From a virus: 57,229 bases of DNA. Location: positions 1 through 57,229 of the IMG/VR virus record IMGVR_UViG_3300017783_000023. One strand, written 5' to 3'. The translations under genes were made by a program, and so were the position numbers. This document shows, one piece after another, positions 1 to 8,134 of the stretch. The number at the start of each line of letters is the position of its first letter. The first letter of the stretch is position 1. The notes beneath the pieces were generated by a model. That model did not search any database. It saw only the letters and a program-made list of their open reading frames with translations, and was not told the origin of the DNA.

Positions 1-75
1 GAGCAGGTAGATATCATTGCTCATGAGGAGGAGCGTATTGCAGTCCTTGCAAAGCACTTTGACGCTAATGAATAG
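1..75 (+). CDS. C-terminal fragment of an unidentified protein
   Basis: An open frame enters from the left edge of the window and stops at TAG (73-75). Only 24 residues are visible, ending HFDANE; they are charged and probably helical. I do not recognise the family. The gene is followed at once by an intrinsic terminator, so it is the last gene of the upstream transcription unit. Confidence 0.6.
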   Translation, partial: EQVDIIAHEEERIAVLAKHFDANE

Positions 76-130
76 AGGATGTTGTGGTGCTGGATGTCCA
101 GACTGTCCATTCAGACCACCTCCTAGACCG

Positions 131-160
131 ACCACCACTCCTTGACGGGGGTGGTTTTTT
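131..160 (+). terminator. Intrinsic terminator before the pur operon
   Basis: ACCACTCC (134-141) pairs with GGGGTGGT (148-155), including one G-T pair, around the loop TTGACG, and a run of six T follows (155-160). An alternative outer pairing uses ACCACC at 131-136. It closes the unit upstream. Its loop is at the same time the -35 element of the next promoter. Confidence 0.8.
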
Positions 161-170
161 ATTGTATGAT
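142..170 (+). promoter_or_regulatory. sigma70-type promoter of the pur operon
   Basis: TTGACG (142-147), a 17-nt spacer and TATGAT (165-170) each match the bacterial -35/-10 consensus at five of six bases. The predicted start near 177 leaves a leader of only about 15 nt before purS. This suggests early expression by host RNA polymerase. Confidence 0.7.
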
Positions 171-191
171 GTCTTCAGGTAAATCAAACCA

Positions 192-467
192 ATGAAATTC
201 AAAGCATTAGTATTTGTCCGACTGAGATCACAGGTAGATGACTCACCAGGCAATGCCGTGAGAGATGCCTGCAAGAGATTGTCTGACTTAGACATCAAGA
301 AACTTAGACTTGGTAAGGTGATTGATGTCTGGTTGGAAGCAGAGTGTAGAGAGGAAGCAATCAAAGAGTTGAGTATGCTATCTGATAGATTCCTTGCTAA
401 CACAGTCATGGAAGACTGGGACTATGAATTGACCGAGATTAAAACTTTCCCTAAAGGTATTGAATAA
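192..467 (+). CDS. purS: PurS, phosphoribosylformylglycinamidine synthase small subunit
   Basis: This 91-residue protein has the length and pattern of PurS: an N-terminal strand, a helix with GNAVRDA, a central LGKVIDVWLEA strand and a C-terminal LLANTVMEDW segment. PurS is known to bridge PurL and PurQ in the FGAM synthase complex, fourth step of purine synthesis. No PurL or PurQ is visible here, so it presumably works with host subunits or with genes outside the window. It is the first gene behind the 142-170 promoter. Its stop overlaps the next ATG (TAATG). Cyanophages often carry pur genes, probably to raise nucleotide supply. Confidence 0.8.
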   Translation: MKFKALVFVRLRSQVDDSPGNAVRDACKRLSDLDIKKLRLGKVIDVWLEAECREEAIKELSMLSDRFLANTVMEDWDYELTEIKTFPKGIE

Positions 468-661
468 TGGATGATTTTAACACACCAGGATCCAATAAGT
501 CTTGGATGGATGATGGGTTTAAAAAGTATGCTGCTGAATGGCAACTTAATAATGTTGTGAGTTTATTGAATGCTGATGTAAAACGTTGTCGTGTATATAA
601 TAGTGACAACCGAGATGAAGTATATAATCAGGTTACTATTACATACAAACAGGAGGATTAA
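467..661 (+). CDS. Small hypothetical protein in the pur operon
   Basis: A 64-residue soluble protein whose ATG overlaps the purS stop and whose TAA overlaps the purC ATG. It is acidic in its N-terminal half (MDDFNTPGSNKSWMDDG) and ends with a likely beta segment, VYNQVTITYKQED. I do not recognise it. The stop/start overlaps on both sides imply coupled translation with purS and purC. Confidence 0.6.
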   Translation: MDDFNTPGSNKSWMDDGFKKYAAEWQLNNVVSLLNADVKRCRVYNSDNRDEVYNQVTITYKQED

Positions 662-1359
662 TGGAAGTAATTATTGAAGGCAAGGTCAAGACTGTTTACC
701 AAGGTGACGATGCTGATCGTGTTATCATTGAGTATCATGATAAGGTGACTGCTGGCAACGGTGAGATGGTTGATCATCCACTGGGTAAGGGATCACTATG
801 CTGCAGTATCTCATCAATCATCTTTGAGAAACTTGCCAAGGAGCACATCCCAACTCACTATATCAATATGGTTGGTGCCAACAAGATGATCTGCAAGAAG
901 GTAGACATCGTTCCACTGGAGGTTATCTGTAGGAATCGTGCTGCTGGATCTATTGTTCGTGAGACAACTCTTCAAGAAGGTACTCCACTACCACAACCTA
1001 TTGTGGAGTTTTTTCTGAAGGATGATAGTAAGCACGACCCTCTCCTCACGAAGGATCGTGTGAAACTAATGGGTTATAATCCTGATCCTTTCATTGAGAT
1101 GACACTACGGATCAATGATTACCTTCGTAGTATGTTTTACATCATGGGCATTGATCTGGTTGACTTCAAGATTGAGTACGGTTATGATGCTCATGGTGAT
1201 CTGTATCTTGCTGATGAGATCAGTCCTGATAGTATGAGACTGTGGAAGATTGGTAGTGATGAGAGGTTTGATAAGGATCTATTCAGAAATGATGAGGGGG
1301 ATATCGTCCCTGCCTATCGTGAGATCCTTGACCGACTACAACCACTGGCAATCCAATGA
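661..1359 (+). CDS. purC: PurC, SAICAR synthetase
   Basis: This 232-residue protein is close to the usual bacterial length of about 240. It shows the family signatures: GKVKTVYQG at the N-terminus, VTAGNGE, a PTHYI segment and LADEISPDSMRLW near residue 190. The enzyme condenses CAIR with aspartate using ATP to make SAICAR. It is preceded by a strong ribosome site (aggagg at 650-656) and overlaps the next gene by ATGA. Assignment is by motif and is firm. Confidence 0.9.
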   Translation: MEVIIEGKVKTVYQGDDADRVIIEYHDKVTAGNGEMVDHPLGKGSLCCSISSIIFEKLAKEHIPTHYINMVGANKMICKKVDIVPLEVICRNRAAGSIVRETTLQEGTPLPQPIVEFFLKDDSKHDPLLTKDRVKLMGYNPDPFIEMTLRINDYLRSMFYIMGIDLVDFKIEYGYDAHGDLYLADEISPDSMRLWKIGSDERFDKDLFRNDEGDIVPAYREILDRLQPLAIQ

Positions 1360-1625
1360 AGCACCACGTCCCTGATATCATTAAGAAGAATGCATTTGCT
1401 TGCTTCACCAGTTTGAATCAAGCAGAGCGAGCAGTTGTTATGTTTGGTGATGAAGCATACCGTGAATCACTAGACCTTGACAATGATGATGCTGAGTGTT
1501 GGAAGATACCCAGCAGAGAGTCCACAACCTTTGTTGGTTGGAATCCTATGTGTGTCCCTACCATGGACTACATCGTATGGAAATTAAAAAACCGTGAAGG
1601 TATTATCAAAGGAGAAATTTATTAA
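1356..1625 (+). CDS. Hypothetical protein between purC and purM
   Basis: An 89-residue soluble protein overlapping purC by ATGA and the next gene by TAATG. It has an aromatic segment, GWNPMCVPTMDYIVWKLKNR, and an N-terminal helix around SLNQAERAVVMFGDEAYRES. I do not recognise the family, and there is no membrane or signal segment. Its place inside the pur operon suggests the same early expression. Confidence 0.6.
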   Translation: MKHHVPDIIKKNAFACFTSLNQAERAVVMFGDEAYRESLDLDNDDAECWKIPSRESTTFVGWNPMCVPTMDYIVWKLKNREGIIKGEIY

Positions 1626-1816
1626 TGGCACTATCTAATTCAGTTCAAGAATCGCTTGATGAAGCGGCAGGATCACTACGCAATGCCCTAGCATTTGCTG
1701 CTAGACAAGAGCGTCCTCTTGTTTGCAAAACAATTGCCAACTTGCTTAGTGAAGTTGAAAGCATTGGATCTTTTGACGAACTCCTTGATTCACTTACTGA
1801 TATTAAAAAGCAATGA
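1625..1816 (+). CDS. Small helical hypothetical protein
   Basis: A 63-residue protein that looks entirely helical, for example SLDEAAGSLRNALAFAARQ followed by SEVESIGSFDELLDSLTDI. Its start overlaps the previous stop (TAATG) and its stop overlaps the purM start (ATGA). I do not recognise it. Confidence 0.6.
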   Translation: MALSNSVQESLDEAAGSLRNALAFAARQERPLVCKTIANLLSEVESIGSFDELLDSLTDIKKQ

Positions 1817-2751
1817 TGGACTATAAAACTTCTGGGGTTGATATTGTTAAAGGCCGATCCTTTACAGAGTATCTCAAGGTATTAGCACCTAGGATTGGTG
1901 GTTTCAATGGAATGATTCATGTCCCACCAGGATATGATCAACCCGTGTTAGTATCTGGTGCTGATGGCGTCGGCACTAAAATTAATATCTGTAGGATTGC
2001 TGATGATTACTCCACTATTGGTCAGGATCTCGTTGCTATGTGCGTCAATGACGTTATATGTTCTGGCGCTAAACCATTATATTTTCTAGACTATATCTCT
2101 ACCAAAACACTTGATGCTAATGTCAGTGACATTGTGTATGGTGTGGTTACTGGTTGTGGACTTTCTGGAATGGAATTGTTGGGTGGAGAAACTGCCGAGC
2201 ATTTTAGAACTAATGACTATGACCTTGCTGGTTTCTGCACTGGTGTTGTAGAGAAGAATGATATTGTTGATGGCAGTAACATCAGAGCAGGTGATGTAGT
2301 CATCGGCATTGAGAGTAGTGGACTTCATAGTAATGGATACACACTCATCAATGATATGCTGTGGAGAAATTATATTTACTACAAGGAGATGCCTGAGTTG
2401 CTAACACCAACCACCATCTATGCTGGTCTAATCCAACACCTATTAGATGAGGTTCCTATCCTAGGCATGGCACACATCACAGGTGGAGGACTGCCTGAGA
2501 ATCTCCCACGATGCCTTCCACATCATATGAATGTTGATGTTGATTGGTCTGCTTGGGAAAGACCAGAAGTATTTAATAAGATCCAGCAGGCAGGAGACAT
2601 TGCTGAGGAAGAGATGCGTAATGTATTCAATCTTGGGATTGGATTTTGTTTGGTGGTGCCACCAGACGTAGTAACATTAACTCAAGAATTGATTGCTGAT
2701 ACTCCACATGGCATGAGATCATGGGTCATTGGAGAAGTTGAGGTTTTATAA
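1813..2751 (+). CDS. purM: PurM, AIR synthetase (phosphoribosylformylglycinamidine cyclo-ligase)
   Basis: This 312-residue protein carries the PurM hallmarks in order: GVDIVKG at the N-terminus, DGVGTK, GQDLVAMCVNDVICSGA, FLDYI, GGETAEH and SGLHSNGYTLI. It makes AIR from FGAM with ATP. It is about 30 residues shorter than typical bacterial PurM (about 345), mainly at the C-terminus. The stop TAA (2749-2751) lies inside the TATAAATA of the next late promoter, so early purine transcription and late structural transcription meet here. Confidence 0.9.
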   Translation: MMDYKTSGVDIVKGRSFTEYLKVLAPRIGGFNGMIHVPPGYDQPVLVSGADGVGTKINICRIADDYSTIGQDLVAMCVNDVICSGAKPLYFLDYISTKTLDANVSDIVYGVVTGCGLSGMELLGGETAEHFRTNDYDLAGFCTGVVEKNDIVDGSNIRAGDVVIGIESSGLHSNGYTLINDMLWRNYIYYKEMPELLTPTTIYAGLIQHLLDEVPILGMAHITGGGLPENLPRCLPHHMNVDVDWSAWERPEVFNKIQQAGDIAEEEMRNVFNLGIGFCLVVPPDVVTLTQELIADTPHGMRSWVIGEVEVL

Positions 2752-2754
2752 ATA
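2747..2754 (+). promoter_or_regulatory. T4-type late promoter TATAAATA
   Basis: An exact TATAAATA overlaps the purM stop codon, 87 nt upstream of the large structural gene at 2841. In T4-like phages this octamer is read by RNA polymerase with gp55, gp33 and the clamp. A small hairpin (ACTGG/CCAGT, 2781-2796) lies in the resulting leader. Confidence 0.75.
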
Positions 2755-2815
2755 AAGTATATCGTCGCCGCTAATAGTTTACTGGCAAAACCCAGTGGAC
2801 TGTGCTATCTAAATA

Positions 2816-2839
2816 GAGGAGCAACTGCTCCTCCTTTTT
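2816..2839 (+). terminator. Terminator-like hairpin abutting a start codon
   Basis: GAGGAGC (2816-2822) and GCTCCTC (2827-2833) form seven perfect pairs around AACT. The T run 2835-2839 ends one base before the A of the ATG at 2841. It would stop purM read-through. It also hides the only SD-like sequence (GAGGAG) upstream of the 2841 gene. Confidence 0.65.
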
Positions 2840-2840
2840 A

Positions 2841-5800
2841 ATGTCTGAGCACATTCGTAATTTAGTTGCTCGCTGCTACAATGTCACGGGTGTGGACATG
2901 GGTTTAGAACCCAACGCATTGGACGGACAGAATCCAGCGAGTGCTAACCTAGGCACTGGTGCATCTTCATCAGGTCCTGTCTCACCTGGTGGTGGTGATG
3001 GCACAGATCCAAATAATCAAGTAACACCAGCAGATATTATCCAACTGTTAGTTGGTAGATGTTACGCGCCTGATGCACCTATACCCAATGCACCTAACCC
3101 ACTAGACAAACTCTTCAGGACTACCCCAACTTTCCCAGCTGGTGGTGGTGATGGTGATGGTGATCCTGATGGTGGCGGTGGTGGACCAGGTGATGGTGGC
3201 GTCGGTAATCCTGACGGCACACTAGGAAACTATCCTCAACCCACTCCAGGAAGAGGAGATGGTGATCCCGATCCTGATACTACACCAAGGAGTCCTGCTG
3301 ATGTAATTGCAGGTCTGGTTGGTAGATGTTATCCTGACCTACCAAATCTAGAATTCCCAACGCCTGAAGTTACTGATACGTTTCCAGACACTACAACAAT
3401 AGAGATTGGCGTTGATCCTATTATATGTTACCTTACAGATGAGTTAGGTATAGAAATTCCTGGATTGGAGTGTAATCGCCAACCAGTGATTAAAATTCCA
3501 AATCCAACAACACCTGACGGACCATGGATTAGTAGTCCTGGTGATGATTGTGCAGAGATATTAAGACGTAAAGCAAAAGGTAAAGGATCTACTCTTAAGA
3601 AAGTCAAGAAGGGTAAGTACTTAATCAAAGGGAGCAAACCTAAGGAATATCTTTTCTGTGACGAAGGGGATCCCGACGATGATGGACCTGGTAAAAAATG
3701 GGAGAAGTGTGTAAGAGAAACCCTCAAGTGTACATTCACACCTTATATTGGTGGCGGGTGGCAACCTAGGAAAGCATCTTGTGAGGGGTATCATCCTCGT
3801 GGTTGGTCTGCTAATAAGACTCAGATCTGTGTTGATAACTGTTTCCCTGAGAGGGTAGCGATCTATGAGTCTGTTTCTGGCAGTGAATATAACTACCACC
3901 CTGGCAATCCTCCTAGTGGATATACTCTGACCAATTCTGATCCAGCATGGTATCTCCTGAAGGAAAAGATCTATGGATTTGATGGTGGTAAAGGTATCAA
4001 CGCTGAGATAGTCTGGGACATTGAGGAATTCTCATGTAGGTCTACTAACAGGTCAGGTGTTTGGAATGGAAATTATACTAGGTCTAAAGCAGGTAAGAAT
4101 TACTGGCCTGCTGGTGGTGTGAGTGCTAACAGTGGCACTGATGTCCTTGGTGATGAGTATACTGTCACTCTTCGCAGACAGAATTGTGAGATTGATGTAA
4201 GTGTCACCCCCATCTACTTTGCTGATGGACAGCAGAATGATGTTGATTCTAACTGGGCAATCACAGCATGGCGTGGTGAATTACCTACGGCAGGCACTAC
4301 GATCACACATACATTCAGTCCCTCAAGTGGAGGTAAACCAGCAAAATCAGACATAACTTTTAGTATTATCATCACTGGTCCTGGGCAAACTGATAAGACT
4401 ACAGGATTATTTAAGTATAAAGGAGACAACCCTCACGATTACTTCTTAACCACTAACCCTGGAGCACCTGATACTCCAGGTGCTGGTGAGCGATCTACTA
4501 TGGACGGTGCTGGAATGGTCTTCCATAGTATGTTAGGGTTCTGTTTCCAGCGTAAGGGTGATGGTATCTCATACCTTGGAGACCAGGAGAGGATGTGGGC
4601 ACTACATCGTTTCTATAATCCATCTACTGGAGACCATAGGTATACTATTGATGCTTGGTTTGGTGTCCCTGAGAGAATTTCTAGGAGTCGTTTTGGATAT
4701 CGTATACCTAAATCTATTAGTGTTGATCTGGTAGTCCGTCTGGATGTTGAGAAGGGATCAGCAGGATACGATAACTCTTTTGGATACTATCTTGCAAGTC
4801 CTGATGGTCCTCAGTGGGGCATGATTGTTGTGCCTAGTGCCAAGAGTGCGAAGGATTCTTTGGACGGTGGCAATGAGTATGCAACTGTCACTGTCCCTGC
4901 AGCAAAACTAGAACAGTATGCTGGTGGGACGATGGGATTTTTCCTCCTCCCTGATGGTAAAGGCCGGAACTCAGGGTTGAGTCAGAATCAGGAGATCGAC
5001 TTTAATTCTCATAGTAGTGGTTACGGTCCTGGTTTCCGTGGTAATGGGATTGGCACAGCAGAGAATGACTATACTCTCTTCTCCGATCGTGAATGGAATC
5101 CAGAAGATCAGAAGGACTTTACTAAGTGGAAGGGTGCCAATAGACAGATGTGGGAAGACCTCATCGATGGTGATGATGACTACGATGACTTGCATCTATG
5201 GCATCAAGTAGAGTGGTCAACATTCCCTGGATATATCTACGAGGGTGTGCAGTGTTGGGTCTATGATCAGGATCGTCCCGAGCCAATCAACATTAACATT
5301 AATCTAGAGCAGCAATGTGAGCAGAGAGATTTCAACACCAGTTTCGCTGATGTTACGATGACACGTCAGGGATGTGGTAGTGCATCTCCTGTTGTGTATG
5401 GTGAGTATGATCCAAACATAGACTGTAGTAAGTGCTCTGGTAGTGTCTCCCATGCTCAGGGTAGAAATCAAAAGATTACTTGTAAAACACCAGGCAAATA
5501 TAGAATTAAGTCTTACGGTGGCACTACAGGAGGGTCTTCAGGTGAAGGAATCCGATGGAGAATGACATTCAAAAAGAATGGTGTTGTGCTAACAAATCGT
5601 AGGTGGACTGGATCACATTGGCCAGCTATTGGTGGAGACATATATGATCAAGAGATTACTCTTGAGCGTGGGGATAAACTGCAGTTTAAATTGGATACTA
5701 TTATCAGTGGACCACCTACGGGGCAGGTGACACCTTACATCGGTATATTTAATGTTGATAAGGGTGAATTCTCATTCAACTTTGCTGTAACTTTAAACAC

Positions 5801-6959
5801 ACTTGCAGGTGATGATGCTCTGGCAGAGATATCTGCCCTCAGTGCCCTCCCTCAAACAGGTATTGGTACAGTGATGGGTCTAGACATGCAGTTTTATCCT
5901 ATGGCAGGTGCTGGTCAGGCTAGAGGTGGTGAGGGTAAACCTCGTGCTGGTAGTAATGTTGCTGACAGTTGGCATCAAAATGCCAAAGACAATAAGAAGT
6001 CACTCGGACCTAAGCAAGCAACAACTGAGGTAATAGTAAACGCTAATCCAGTAGCTATGCATGGGTTGCTGCAGCAAAATCCCTCAGTATTGGGTGGAAA
6101 TAATAGGAATCGACACAATCCATTGCTTCCTGACATCACTGGAGGTTATATTGACACAGGATATGTTGAAGATACTGAAGCATCTTATAGAAACGAAGGT
6201 AATAAGGGATTCCGTGTGCAGACATTTGGTGCTGACTATAGGGAGTTTCTCACTCGCCACTTGATTACTAAGTTTGAGACGGTTGGTGGCACACTTCCTC
6301 AGGCAGAAGAGTTTAAGAAGTCTTCTCCTATTCACTTCGCTAAGCAGGAACGTCCATGGTATATGGTAGGAGATCTTGAATCAACTGCAGCGTCAGTATA
6401 TGGAGGCACTGGTCAGAGTTTCTTCAGTCCTAATACATTCATACATGATTACTACCTAGATAATAATGCTGAAAGTGATAACATTACCGATGCTGCTGAG
6501 GCAGCTCAGTTAGCAAAGGTAAGAGTTGCATTCACATTCTATTCAACCAAAGGTGTGCCCGATGACAAAGATGATCCAGAAGGTGGTAATAAGTATGCCC
6601 CTAGATGGTTCTGTGCAATTTCTGTAATGAGTGTATTGCAATTCGGGACTGGGTATTCTAAGGGTCAGGAGTTTGATCTTCAATGGCCCCCTGAAAGATT
6701 GAGAAGTAATTCTAGGAGAGAAAACTATAGTCCATCAGAGGACGATGCAGTCTCTCCTTACTTCCCTGATCAGGTCCAGGATGAGCATGATCTTCCTAAG
6801 AAACTCAGAGCATTCTATGAGGGAAGTGAGGTCAAGAGGGTTGCTAAAGAATCTTTCTATCAGGAATCCCACAACAAAAACTCACCAGTATGGTATACTA
6901 GCTCTGTGCTTAACAAGCATCGTGTTAGATTTAAATTAATCATCAACCAAATAACGTAA
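2841..6959 (+). CDS. Very large putative virion structural protein
   Basis: This is a 1372-residue protein expressed from a late promoter. The first 170 residues are rich in Gly, Asp and Pro and hold three copies of a short motif, LV(A/G)RCY, near residues 8-13, 70-75 and 159-164. After that come beta-rich, Cys-containing segments with no signal peptide or obvious membrane span. The context and the Gly/Asp/Pro linkers fit a tail fibre or capsid-decoration protein of T4-like cyanophages. I cannot name a family. The start is the ATG directly after the hairpin at 2816-2839; no good ribosome site is visible. Confidence 0.7.
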   Translation: MSEHIRNLVARCYNVTGVDMGLEPNALDGQNPASANLGTGASSSGPVSPGGGDGTDPNNQVTPADIIQLLVGRCYAPDAPIPNAPNPLDKLFRTTPTFPAGGGDGDGDPDGGGGGPGDGGVGNPDGTLGNYPQPTPGRGDGDPDPDTTPRSPADVIAGLVGRCYPDLPNLEFPTPEVTDTFPDTTTIEIGVDPIICYLTDELGIEIPGLECNRQPVIKIPNPTTPDGPWISSPGDDCAEILRRKAKGKGSTLKKVKKGKYLIKGSKPKEYLFCDEGDPDDDGPGKKWEKCVRETLKCTFTPYIGGGWQPRKASCEGYHPRGWSANKTQICVDNCFPERVAIYESVSGSEYNYHPGNPPSGYTLTNSDPAWYLLKEKIYGFDGGKGINAEIVWDIEEFSCRSTNRSGVWNGNYTRSKAGKNYWPAGGVSANSGTDVLGDEYTVTLRRQNCEIDVSVTPIYFADGQQNDVDSNWAITAWRGELPTAGTTITHTFSPSSGGKPAKSDITFSIIITGPGQTDKTTGLFKYKGDNPHDYFLTTNPGAPDTPGAGERSTMDGAGMVFHSMLGFCFQRKGDGISYLGDQERMWALHRFYNPSTGDHRYTIDAWFGVPERISRSRFGYRIPKSISVDLVVRLDVEKGSAGYDNSFGYYLASPDGPQWGMIVVPSAKSAKDSLDGGNEYATVTVPAAKLEQYAGGTMGFFLLPDGKGRNSGLSQNQEIDFNSHSSGYGPGFRGNGIGTAENDYTLFSDREWNPEDQKDFTKWKGANRQMWEDLIDGDDDYDDLHLWHQVEWSTFPGYIYEGVQCWVYDQDRPEPINININLEQQCEQRDFNTSFADVTMTRQGCGSASPVVYGEYDPNIDCSKCSGSVSHAQGRNQKITCKTPGKYRIKSYGGTTGGSSGEGIRWRMTFKKNGVVLTNRRWTGSHWPAIGGDIYDQEITLERGDKLQFKLDTIISGPPTGQVTPYIGIFNVDKGEFSFNFAVTLNTLAGDDALAEISALSALPQTGIGTVMGLDMQFYPMAGAGQARGGEGKPRAGSNVADSWHQNAKDNKKSLGPKQATTEVIVNANPVAMHGLLQQNPSVLGGNNRNRHNPLLPDITGGYIDTGYVEDTEASYRNEGNKGFRVQTFGADYREFLTRHLITKFETVGGTLPQAEEFKKSSPIHFAKQERPWYMVGDLESTAASVYGGTGQSFFSPNTFIHDYYLDNNAESDNITDAAEAAQLAKVRVAFTFYSTKGVPDDKDDPEGGNKYAPRWFCAISVMSVLQFGTGYSKGQEFDLQWPPERLRSNSRRENYSPSEDDAVSPYFPDQVQDEHDLPKKLRAFYEGSEVKRVAKESFYQESHNKNSPVWYTSSVLNKHRVRFKLIINQIT

Positions 6960-6961
6960 TT

Positions 6962-7369
6962 ATGTCAGTAGGATTTGGAGAAGAGAGGGCAGCAAGATCA
7001 CTTGAGAAGTCCTCCCGTGAATTAAAAGCACTCCGTAGGGTCATCGAAAAATATAAGGATGATCCTAAAGGACGTATTAAAATGATGAAGAAGATGAAGA
7101 AGTATTGGAGATCTAATCTCTCGATTGTTGATGGCATGGACCACAAACCGCAGACTACTGAGGACTTTGGTGGTGGGTTTGTCCCTGTAGGTATGGTTGA
7201 TGATCTAGAATGGATCAAGAAGACCATGGGTGTGGATGTTGAAAGCGAGGAGAGAGGGGAAGAATATGAAGAAAGTCTAACGGATGAGCAAATATCAGGA
7301 GTCCGTGATATGATAATCAAGTCCAAGCAACCGATCGGGGAAGATGATCAACCTACACCAGAAGTATAA
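6962..7369 (+). CDS. Hypothetical charged protein
   Basis: A 135-residue protein starting 3 nt after the previous stop. The N-terminal half is very basic and helical (a run around KMMKKMKKYWRSN); the C-terminal half is acidic (EERGEEYEESLTDEQ). I do not recognise it. It is presumably cotranscribed with the large structural gene. Confidence 0.6.
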   Translation: MSVGFGEERAARSLEKSSRELKALRRVIEKYKDDPKGRIKMMKKMKKYWRSNLSIVDGMDHKPQTTEDFGGGFVPVGMVDDLEWIKKTMGVDVESEERGEEYEESLTDEQISGVRDMIIKSKQPIGEDDQPTPEV

Positions 7370-7562
7370 TCACTATCTAAAAACTGATAAGATTCTGGAT
7401 GAAGGTGGTGTCCACGAGAAGGTTATCACCTACGGGTGGACGGACGATGGTAAAGAGTTAACTGGTTACTATGTCTTGACAGAATGCCACGCTCTATACT
7501 ATAATTTAAAGGAAGAGTTGATCGATAAGGAAAACCGTTGTCCAACTGGCACAAGGCGTTGA
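7344..7562 (+). CDS. Small hypothetical protein
   Basis: A 72-residue soluble protein starting 26 nt inside the previous gene. It has an aromatic middle (VITYGWTDDGKELTGYYVL). No family is recognised. The overlap is larger than is usual here, so a downstream start cannot be excluded. It is the last gene before the late promoter at 7582. Confidence 0.45.
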   Translation: MINLHQKYNHYLKTDKILDEGGVHEKVITYGWTDDGKELTGYYVLTECHALYYNLKEELIDKENRCPTGTRR

Positions 7563-7581
7563 CCTTTTAAAGAAAAACTCT

Positions 7582-7589
7582 TATAAATA
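7582..7589 (+). promoter_or_regulatory. T4-type late promoter TATAAATA
   Basis: An exact TATAAATA lies 100 nt upstream of the secreted protein gene at 7689. The leader holds a hairpin, TGCGG (7648-7652) with CCGCA (7662-7666), and a purine-rich ribosome site (aaaggtaaaaaa, 7675-7686). Confidence 0.75.
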
Positions 7590-7688
7590 AATCGCTCTGG
7601 TCTTTACAGAGTGTAACAAACGGGACAAGTCGATGTCTCTATTCATCTGCGGGTAACCATTCCGCAAGTAACTAAAGGTAAAAAACTA

Positions 7689-8060
7689 ATGATCAAATCT
7701 GTATTCGCAGCAACCGCTGCTCTGTCCATGTCCGCTGGCGCTGCCCTTGCAGGTCCTTATGTTAACGTGGAAGCCAACTCTGGTTTCACGGGATCGGATT
7801 ACAACGGAACAAATACTGACCTTCACGTAGGTTATGAAGGCGCTCTGGGTGAGTCTGCTTCTTACTACGTCCAAGCAGGCGCTACTGTGCTCTCCCCTGA
7901 CACTGGCGAAGGCGAGACTGTCCCTTCTGGTAAGGCAGGCGTTGGCGTTGCCCTTACGGACGCTCTGGGTGCCTATGGCGAGATCAGTTTCGTTGGCAGT
8001 GGTGACAGCAACATCGACCGTGGATACGGTACGAAGTTGGGTGTGAAGTATTCCTTCTGA
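7689..8060 (+). CDS. Secreted beta-barrel-like protein with signal peptide
   Basis: A 123-residue protein begins with a clear signal peptide (MIKSVFAATAALSMSAGAALA, likely cut before GPYVNVE). The mature part alternates Gly and aromatic strand residues and ends GYGTKLGVKYSF; a C-terminal Phe is typical of outer-membrane beta-barrels. At about 100 residues it is too short for a complete classical barrel, so it may oligomerise or bind the outer membrane. The gene has its own late promoter and its own terminator, so it is monocistronic. Codons look more GC-rich than in its neighbours (many GGC, GCT, CTC). Function is unknown. Confidence 0.7.
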   Translation: MIKSVFAATAALSMSAGAALAGPYVNVEANSGFTGSDYNGTNTDLHVGYEGALGESASYYVQAGATVLSPDTGEGETVPSGKAGVGVALTDALGAYGEISFVGSGDSNIDRGYGTKLGVKYSF

Positions 8061-8091
8061 TATATAATATACGGAATCTGATGCTTTCGTT

Positions 8092-8113
8092 GGGTCCTTA
8101 GGGACCCTTTTTT
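8092..8113 (+). terminator. Intrinsic terminator
   Basis: GGGTCC (8092-8097) pairs with GGACCC (8102-8107) around TTAG, followed by six T (8108-8113). It ends the single-gene transcript of the secreted protein. Confidence 0.85.
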
Positions 8114-8134
8114 ATTCAGCAATTTTAAAACATT

